DNA of 34,335 nucleotides. It comes from a virus. The translations under genes and the position numbers were made by a program. The stretch is taken from the IMG/VR virus record IMGVR_UViG_3300033147_000133, positions 1 to 34,335 of that record; one strand, given 5' to 3'. Shown one piece after another: positions 29,903-34,335 of the stretch (its first letter is position 1; each line of letters opens with the position of its first letter). Under the pieces are notes generated by a model, which saw nothing but the letters and a program-made list of their open reading frames with translations, had not been told where the DNA came from and did not search any database.

Positions 29903-30530
29903 GTACGGCAAAACCGCTCAGCCCGGCGCACGAGGGTTCGGAGAATGTGGCTGTCCCATCATCGCGAAATGTGGTGATCTGAATATGTGGCATTGGTCGC
30001 ATGAGGCGCAGACGGCGTGCACCGGCATCGAACACGACGAAGGATTCTGGCAGGCGGCATGGCATGAATGGGCGCTCACCCGCGGCGCGGAGACAGATGT
30101 GCGGATCGGCAGGCAACGGGTCGATTTCGTCATGCCGAACGGCCGTCAAGTCCTGTTGCGTTCCGAATACCCCGATGTGAGAGACGTGGAACGCCTGGAG
30201 ACGGTGCTGGGCGACGCTGTATGGATCTATCGGTGGACTCAGGCCCGATGGGACCGTTTGTGGCAGGGCGGCGCACACAACCTGTTCAAGTGGCGTCAGG
30301 GGAGCCGTGTCTTGACGCGTCACACGAAACCGATCCGGTTGCACCACCACGACCGTCTGTTCGTGGTCGACAACGCGTTCATGGGGACCTCGTTGGACTG
30401 GTCCGGCGAGAACGAGGTGGACGCCGTGTTCATACAGTTCAACCGTGACCCTGATACTCCGGCAGCCCCGTTCGATGTGACCGAGGCCCGCACATATATG
30501 AACGAACGAGTGAACGAAAGACAACCATGA
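29889..30530 (+). CDS. CoiA-like nuclease-fold protein, possibly inactive
   Basis: A 213-residue protein. The N-terminal zinc part (GFGECGCPIIAKCGDLNMWHWSHE, 16-39, with CxC and C) and AWHEWALTRGAETDVRIGRQRVDFVM (57-82) match the competence protein CoiA layout: a zinc module followed by a PD-(D/E)XK-type core with Asp79. At the next strand the usual Glu-x-Gln motif is replaced by VLLRSEYPD (88-96), so the canonical acid may be missing. It may be an inactive, DNA-binding form or use a nearby Glu93. Its start shares a 20-bp repeat with the previous gene; the end overlaps the helicase gene by ATGA. Confidence 0.65.
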   Translation: MRLDQYGKTAQPGARGFGECGCPIIAKCGDLNMWHWSHEAQTACTGIEHDEGFWQAAWHEWALTRGAETDVRIGRQRVDFVMPNGRQVLLRSEYPDVRDVERLETVLGDAVWIYRWTQARWDRLWQGGAHNLFKWRQGSRVLTRHTKPIRLHHHDRLFVVDNAFMGTSLDWSGENEVDAVFIQFNRDPDTPAAPFDVTEARTYMNERVNERQP

Positions 30531-32665
30531 CCCCACTGGAACACGCCACGAAACTGCTCGACCTCGGCTATCGGATAGCACCGATCAGGCGCGGCTCGAA
30601 ATATCCGTATGTGAAGGGTTGGACCGATCTGTCGTCGGACGAGGTGACCGACAGGTTGGAAGAATGGTGGGGCGACGGGAAGAACGGGATCGGTTGGGTC
30701 CAGGGTTTGCAATATGACGGGTCGTTCATCTGGACGATCGACCTCGACCGGCACGACCCTCACGCCGATGGCGTCGAGGGGATGCGACGGCTGACCCACG
30801 ACCTCGGTGTGTCCCTGCCGAACACGACGGCGGCTGACACCGGGGGCAACGGTAGGCATCTGATCTTCCAGGGTCCGGCCGATTGTCGGATACGCAACTT
30901 CCAGTCGCAGCCGACGAGGTTGGCACCGGGGATCGACGTGCGAGGTGCTGGCGGGCAGATCGTGGTGGCACCAACGGTGCATCCTGACACCGGGGCGTTG
31001 TACGAATGGCGCAACGGGCGGGCACCGTGGGAGACGCCCCCGGCGATGGCACCGGACTGGTTGCTCGACCTCGTGCTCGACGCTCAAGCGGAGCATCTGC
31101 TGGGGGACGCAAAAGCCGCTGACGAGGTTATGACAACTCCAGGTGGAAGTTCCTCGTCAGCGGCAGACACAAACATACCCACACCCCACGCAGATACCAA
31201 CCTGCTCGACAAGATAACTCCAGCCGACCACCTCCGAAACACATGGAACTGGCACGACGAACTCATCAAAGACGGCTGGATACCCGCAGGCGGCGGCGGC
31301 ACAACCGACCTCCTATGGAAACGGCCAGGCAAACACACCAAAGGCCACTCAGCCGTACTCCACACAAACACCGACACCTTCGTCGTGTTCTCCAACCACG
31401 CCGACATGCAACAACTCCACACCCTCGGCCGACTCAACGCAGGCGGCAACGGCACCGCCGTCACCCCACTCCAATACGTCGCCGCAACCAAACACGGCGG
31501 AGACATTGCAGACGCAGCCCGAGCAATCAGGACCACCATGCCGAAACCCGAACCCGACGACTGGTTCGACCGCATGGAAATCGACCAGTCGGCCAGCGTC
31601 CTATCCGACACCGCCGACGAAGATGACTTCGTAGACCGACACATCGGAGTATTCCTGGCCCACAACGCAGTCGTCCCCGACCCCGACCCCCTCATCGCAG
31701 ACGTGCTCGACTACGGCACAGTCGGACTCCTATACGCCCGATGGGGGTGTTACAAAAGCTTCATGGCGCTCGATTGGGGGCTACACGTCGCCGCAGGAAT
31801 CGACTGGTACGGGCACACCGTCGACCAGCGACCCGTCCTCGTGCTCGGCTACGAAGCCCCCTACTCGCTCGTCAGACGGGCACAGGCATGGGGGAAACAC
31901 CACGAACGGGTCGCACTCGACAACTATTGGACCCACCCCAAACCGCCACGGCTCACCGACCCCGCACAAATGGCGATCATCGGCCAGGTGCTCGACCGGC
32001 TCGACATCGGCCTCGTCATCATCGACACCATCGCCCGAGGCGGCCCCGGCTCAGACATGAACAACCACGAAGCAGACCTCGTATATGCGGGCCTACACGC
32101 CCTCTCAGCGCCGTCGAGAGTGGTGCTGGGCGTCACACACGCCGGGAAGGACGCATCTCGCGGCGTGAGGGGCTACAGCGCACAAGAGGATCAAGTGGAC
32201 TACATCTACCGGCTCGACCGAGAACGGGACCAGGGCACACAGCAACCGATCGGACCGGCCACCCTGTCAGCCCCGAAAGCGAAAGACCGCGAACCGCTCG
32301 ACCGGATGCGGTTCGACCTCGTGCAAACCTCGGCCCTCAACGACAACGAACGGGTCATGCTCGCACTCACCGAAATGACAGGCACCTGGAACAACGATGG
32401 AGACGTAGCGCCCTCGGCTCGGGCCGAACGCAAGATCATGCACCGGCTACTAGAACAACCCGGCGACGGATGGTTCCCCACCAAGACGCTGATCGAGGTG
32501 TCGAAAGACGGCACCAACAAACCCGAGTCACGACGGATCAAGCGTGAGCACGTCAGGGGAGCCATCGAACTGCTGCTTGAGCGTGAATGGGCTGAACAAG
32601 ATGGCGAGAGAACGATGATACGGGCGACCAGGGAGGCCCGAATCGACGCCGGGCAGCAGGTGTGA
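30527..32665 (+). CDS. Primase-polymerase / RepA-type helicase fusion
   Basis: A 712-residue replication protein. N-terminal Prim-Pol: IDLDRHD (71-77, Asp72 and Asp74), GGNGRHLIF (106-114, His111) and PGIDVRGAGGQIVVAPTVHP (134-153, Asp137). A middle domain (about 225-330) has LLWKRPGKHTKGHSAVLH. The C-terminal helicase has GLLYARWGCYKSFMALDWG with a Walker A variant ARWGCYKS (404-411; Tyr before Lys), Walker B VIIDT ending near Asp500, and VTHAGKDASRGVRGYSAQEDQ. Such fusions prime DNA and unwind it at the phage origin. No separate polymerase is encoded, so the host replisome is likely used. Confidence 0.88.
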   Translation: MTPLEHATKLLDLGYRIAPIRRGSKYPYVKGWTDLSSDEVTDRLEEWWGDGKNGIGWVQGLQYDGSFIWTIDLDRHDPHADGVEGMRRLTHDLGVSLPNTTAADTGGNGRHLIFQGPADCRIRNFQSQPTRLAPGIDVRGAGGQIVVAPTVHPDTGALYEWRNGRAPWETPPAMAPDWLLDLVLDAQAEHLLGDAKAADEVMTTPGGSSSSAADTNIPTPHADTNLLDKITPADHLRNTWNWHDELIKDGWIPAGGGGTTDLLWKRPGKHTKGHSAVLHTNTDTFVVFSNHADMQQLHTLGRLNAGGNGTAVTPLQYVAATKHGGDIADAARAIRTTMPKPEPDDWFDRMEIDQSASVLSDTADEDDFVDRHIGVFLAHNAVVPDPDPLIADVLDYGTVGLLYARWGCYKSFMALDWGLHVAAGIDWYGHTVDQRPVLVLGYEAPYSLVRRAQAWGKHHERVALDNYWTHPKPPRLTDPAQMAIIGQVLDRLDIGLVIIDTIARGGPGSDMNNHEADLVYAGLHALSAPSRVVLGVTHAGKDASRGVRGYSAQEDQVDYIYRLDRERDQGTQQPIGPATLSAPKAKDREPLDRMRFDLVQTSALNDNERVMLALTEMTGTWNNDGDVAPSARAERKIMHRLLEQPGDGWFPTKTLIEVSKDGTNKPESRRIKREHVRGAIELLLEREWAEQDGERTMIRATREARIDAGQQV

Positions 32666-32943
32666 GGATGATCGGAGAAAAGCCACAGGCCGCCCAAAAT
32701 AAGGGGGCGGGACCCGTCTCCACAGCCGGGACCACCGGGACCAGGGGGCGGGACCAGCGACCGACTGATCGGGGCAAAATCGACATAACCCCTGCTCAGA
32801 GGGGCGGGACCAGGGATGGGATACCCCATCCCTCACCCCTACTCCCCCCTAATAGCCGGGACCCTAACCCGGTATTAGGGAAGGGCAAAAGTCCCGCCCC
32901 CCAAAACACCAACCAACTACCAACGGAGTGCGATACACAATGA
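32662..32943 (+). CDS. Possible low-complexity protein; region also rich in DNA repeats
   Basis: A 93-residue frame, Gly/Pro/Thr/Arg rich with no fold visible (GAGPVSTAGTTGTRGRDQ, PHPSPLLPPNSRDPNPVLG). In favour: a GTGA overlap with the helicase stop and an ATGA overlap with the next start, as elsewhere in this operon. Against: codon use is mixed, the composition mirrors the repeated GGGGCGGGACC sequence, and hairpins fill the region. It is either a disordered small protein or a non-coding repeat region that happens to be open. Confidence 0.3.
   Translation: MRMIGEKPQAAQNKGAGPVSTAGTTGTRGRDQRPTDRGKIDITPAQRGGTRDGIPHPSPLLPPNSRDPNPVLGKGKSPAPQNTNQLPTECDTQ
32703..32902. repeat. Iteron-like repeat and hairpin region
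   Basis: GGGGCGGGACC occurs at 32704-32714, 32745-32755 and 32801-32811, with an inverted form GTCCCGCCCC at 32891-32900. CCGGGACCA is duplicated in tandem (32726-32743). Two hairpins follow: AGGGATGGG/CCCATCCCT (32813-32834) and a 13-pair stem with one bulge (about 32848-32880). This is the densest repeat cluster in the window outside the collagen gene and lies directly after the helicase gene, so a replication origin or regulatory site is plausible; it is not proven. Confidence 0.6.
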
Positions 32944-33185
32944 ACACATCAAACGTCCCCGCCAGGACAGCACCATGCGACGCCTGCGGAACAACCATCG
33001 ACCTCAACAACCACGCCCACGGCCAACGAGCGACCGGATGGTCGAAACGGCTCGGCAAAACCAGCACGCTGATCGAATCCCCCCGATACGAACCGATCTA
33101 CGCCTGCACCACCTGCATCAACGCCATGAAACACAGCGGCAGCCAATGGAAACAGACACCCCTGTTCGAGATGGACGACCAGTGA
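32940..33185 (+). CDS. Zinc-ribbon small protein
   Basis: An 81-residue protein with CDACGTTIDLNNH (13-25) and ACTTCINAM (55-63), two CxxC pairs that make a zinc ribbon. A basic linker (RATGWSKRLGKTS) separates them. The start at 32940 overlaps the previous frame by ATGA and follows GGAGTGCGATACACA. The end overlaps the next gene by four bases. Function unknown. Confidence 0.68.
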   Translation: MNTSNVPARTAPCDACGTTIDLNNHAHGQRATGWSKRLGKTSTLIESPRYEPIYACTTCINAMKHSGSQWKQTPLFEMDDQ

Positions 33186-33340
33186 GTCCCCGTCAGAAAC
33201 TCGGGATCGTGCTCATGCTCGCCGTCGCAGCCATGCTCGTCACCGTGGATGCGACCGGCCCGATGAGTCCGGTACTGCTCATCGCCGCCAGCGTCACGGT
33301 CATCGTCCTCATCGTCGGGATCGTCACCGACCCTCGGTGA
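33182..33340 (+). CDS. 52-residue two-segment membrane protein
   Basis: MSPRQKLGIVLMLAVAAMLV begins a protein with two hydrophobic helices (about 6-22 and 29-48, VLLIAASVTVIVLIVGIV) joined by a short turn. The GTG start is inside the previous stop. It is the last gene of the rightward region and ends one base before the converging GIY-YIG gene. A small membrane hairpin of this kind can be a holin, but nothing links it to lysis. Confidence 0.62.
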   Translation: MSPRQKLGIVLMLAVAAMLVTVDATGPMSPVLLIAASVTVIVLIVGIVTDPR

Positions 33341-33341
33341 G

Positions 33342-33752
33342 CTAGTCATCTACGAAATGGGTATTGAACTCAGGCATCCATCGGCCAATCTCCCCGGCCT
33401 CAACCTTGTCAGCCTCACGCTTCGTCAGTGGGCCGACGTTGGTCATGTCAATCCGATGGATCAGGTTCCACCCCTCGAAGGTGGTCCGATGATGACCGAG
33501 GCGGTTGGCGGGCGAGCGAGTCATCCCGACGTAGATCGTGGCTCCAGCGGAGTCGATGAATCGGTAGAGCCAATATGGATACCGGGTCGGATCGGCGGGC
33601 TTGTCGCGTCCGTTCGCTATGGCAGCGCGCTCACGCAACCGCCGATGGTACTCGGTGTGGTACTCGCGGTGGGCTTGCTTGCATCGAGGACAGCGGCATC
33701 CGTATTGGTAGGCCGTCATTGGCTTGTGTGTGGGGTATTCGCATGGGGTCAT
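33342..33752 (-). CDS. GIY-YIG endonuclease with N-terminal zinc module
   Basis: A 136-residue protein. The C-terminal GIY-YIG core spans about 60-132: WLYRFIDSAG (GIY-like, Tyr63), TIYVGMTRSPANRLGHH (YIG-like Tyr74-Val-Gly76, Arg84, His87/His88), Glu118 and the final PEFN (Asn130). The N-terminal part (C4, YQYGCRCPRCKQAHREYHTEYH) resembles the zinc module of the protein at 24816-25226. Such stand-alone enzymes act as homing-type or repair nucleases. It has no intron beside it. It lies on the opposite strand at the end of the early region, which suits a mobile, independently expressed gene. Confidence 0.85.
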   Translation of the reverse strand: MTPCEYPTHKPMTAYQYGCRCPRCKQAHREYHTEYHRRLRERAAIANGRDKPADPTRYPYWLYRFIDSAGATIYVGMTRSPANRLGHHRTTFEGWNLIHRIDMTNVGPLTKREADKVEAGEIGRWMPEFNTHFVDD

Positions 33753-33862
33753 GGCGTAAATAGTACCAGGTCAGCGGGGTTATGCGTTTCTTTAGGCGCA
33801 TGTAGGCGACCTAATAGAATGTTTTTTTTCGGAGGGGTGCTGGCGGGCCAGCGCGAGATCCG
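33753..33862. promoter_or_regulatory. Divergent intergenic region with T-run
   Basis: A 110-base AT-richer gap between the GIY-YIG gene (-) and the unknown gene (+). It includes ATGCG...CGCAT repeats near 33783-33801, a run of eight T (about 33821-33829) and CGGAGGGG. On the minus strand TACTAT lies just upstream of the GIY-YIG start and could be its -10 box. No firm -35 was seen for either direction. Confidence 0.4.
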
Positions 33863-34159
33863 ATGATCCTGCTGGACTCTCACCCCCATCTCGATCAAAC
33901 TGTCGACATGATGAATCGAACAGCGGTCGCTACGACCAGGCTGTTGCTGTGCAACGAGAACGGGGAAGTCGAATACTGTCAGGAAATCCCTACGGCAATG
34001 GTGAAGCGGCATGTCGTTGTGCATCAAACCCCGAACGTCCCGATCGGTGGCACGTTGAAGCCTGACGCCCCGACGTTGGCTTACGGCTTGGTCATCGTCA
34101 TGCCGACCAACTATCAGAGCCGACCAGCGCCCTCTGAGACGGCCCTGTTCGTCCGCTGA
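33863..34159 (+). CDS. Unknown protein at the right end
   Basis: A 98-residue protein with no recognised family. After MILLDSHPHLDQTVD it has a beta-rich core (RLLLCNENGEVEYCQEIPTAMVKRHVVVHQTPNV) and a Pro-rich end. The ATG at 33863 is the first in frame; an ATG at residue 16 is an alternative. It is separated from other genes and points toward the right end of the window, hence toward the HNH gene if the molecule is circular. It may be a late regulator or packaging-end protein, by position only. Confidence 0.55.
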   Translation: MILLDSHPHLDQTVDMMNRTAVATTRLLLCNENGEVEYCQEIPTAMVKRHVVVHQTPNVPIGGTLKPDAPTLAYGLVIVMPTNYQSRPAPSETALFVR

Positions 34160-34335
34160 TCCCGATTCGGCATTGGATGACCGGATCGGGGTCAGCGGCG
34201 CTTAGATCGAAACTGAGAGCTTCTGATTGAAAAAAGTTGATCCGATCCACGGCTCGCCGCTCCCCCGCCCGCCCCGCTGGGGGTAGAACGCCGAAAAATC
34301 GAAAAGGTTGCGTTGCCCCTATCCATATGGAAATG
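34160..34335. other. Right-end non-coding region
   Basis: No convincing gene. It contains several GATC-containing stretches (ACCGGATCGGGGTC, GTTGATCCGATCC), a weak C/G hairpin (CCCCCGCCCGCCCCGCTGGGGG around 34261-34283) and a purine-rich end. Its last nine bases (ATGGAAATG) recur at 65-73. It may belong to the packaging-end region together with positions 1-137. Confidence 0.35.

Noticed and set aside
1-34335. An integrase or lysogeny repressor indicating a temperate phage
   Set aside because: No tyrosine or serine recombinase motif and no Cro/CI-like repressor was found in any frame; the ParB-like and winged-helix proteins do not establish lysogeny.

Overview
The window looks like a complete or nearly complete genome, about 34 kb, of a small long-tailed (siphovirus-type) phage. 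The genome is high in GC (roughly 60% by eye). It has an HK97-type head module: HNH endonuclease, large terminase, portal, prohead protease and major capsid protein. A tape measure gene, collagen-like fibres and an actinophage-style early region follow. The host is probably a high-GC Gram-positive bacterium (Actinomycetota). That is inferred from GC content, frequent GTG starts, the M15 peptidase endolysin and the style of the small zinc-ribbon proteins; nothing in the window names the host. I see no integrase, phage repressor, DNA polymerase, tRNA or CRISPR array.

Layout. Positions 1-20064 (+ strand) form a long, tightly overlapping late operon: HNH nuclease, endolysin, two small genes (one may be the small terminase subunit), large terminase, a small membrane protein, portal and protease. 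Next comes an unusual 2.9-kb fibre/membrane module, then the major capsid protein, connectors, tail tube, tail chaperone, tape measure, a large minor tail protein, a collagen-like fibre with a tail-collar domain, and a last small membrane protein. Hairpin terminators lie after the tail-tube gene and at the end of the operon. Positions 20166-24724 (- strand) hold three or four short operons. They encode an ArdC-like antirestriction protein, a ParB-like protein with a winged-helix partner, and small zinc-finger proteins. Several are served by similar GTTGGTA-type promoters, and two of those promoters appear to make leaderless messages. Positions 24816-33340 (+ strand) are the early/replication region: zinc-ribbon protein, RuvC-like resolvase, a run of tiny proteins including an Acb2/Tad1-like candidate defence antagonist, a PD-(D/E)XK nuclease, a single-stranded DNA binding protein, a CoiA-like protein, a primase-polymerase/helicase and more small proteins. 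A GIY-YIG endonuclease (- strand) and one unknown gene (+) close the window.

How it works together. Two promoters facing each other with overlapping -10 boxes at about 24770 separate the leftward and rightward early genes and could act as a switch. The RecB-like nuclease, SSB, RuvC and Prim-Pol/helicase form a compact replication-recombination set without a DNA polymerase, so the phage probably relies on the host replisome. ArdC (against restriction) and the Tad1-like protein (against cyclic-nucleotide defence signalling) would protect the incoming genome. The most unusual features are two genes bracketed by perfect direct repeats that contain their own start signals, a likely head-fibre module beside the capsid gene, the paired leaderless promoters, and an iteron-like repeat patch after the helicase gene. 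All functions are read from motifs by eye and no database search was run.
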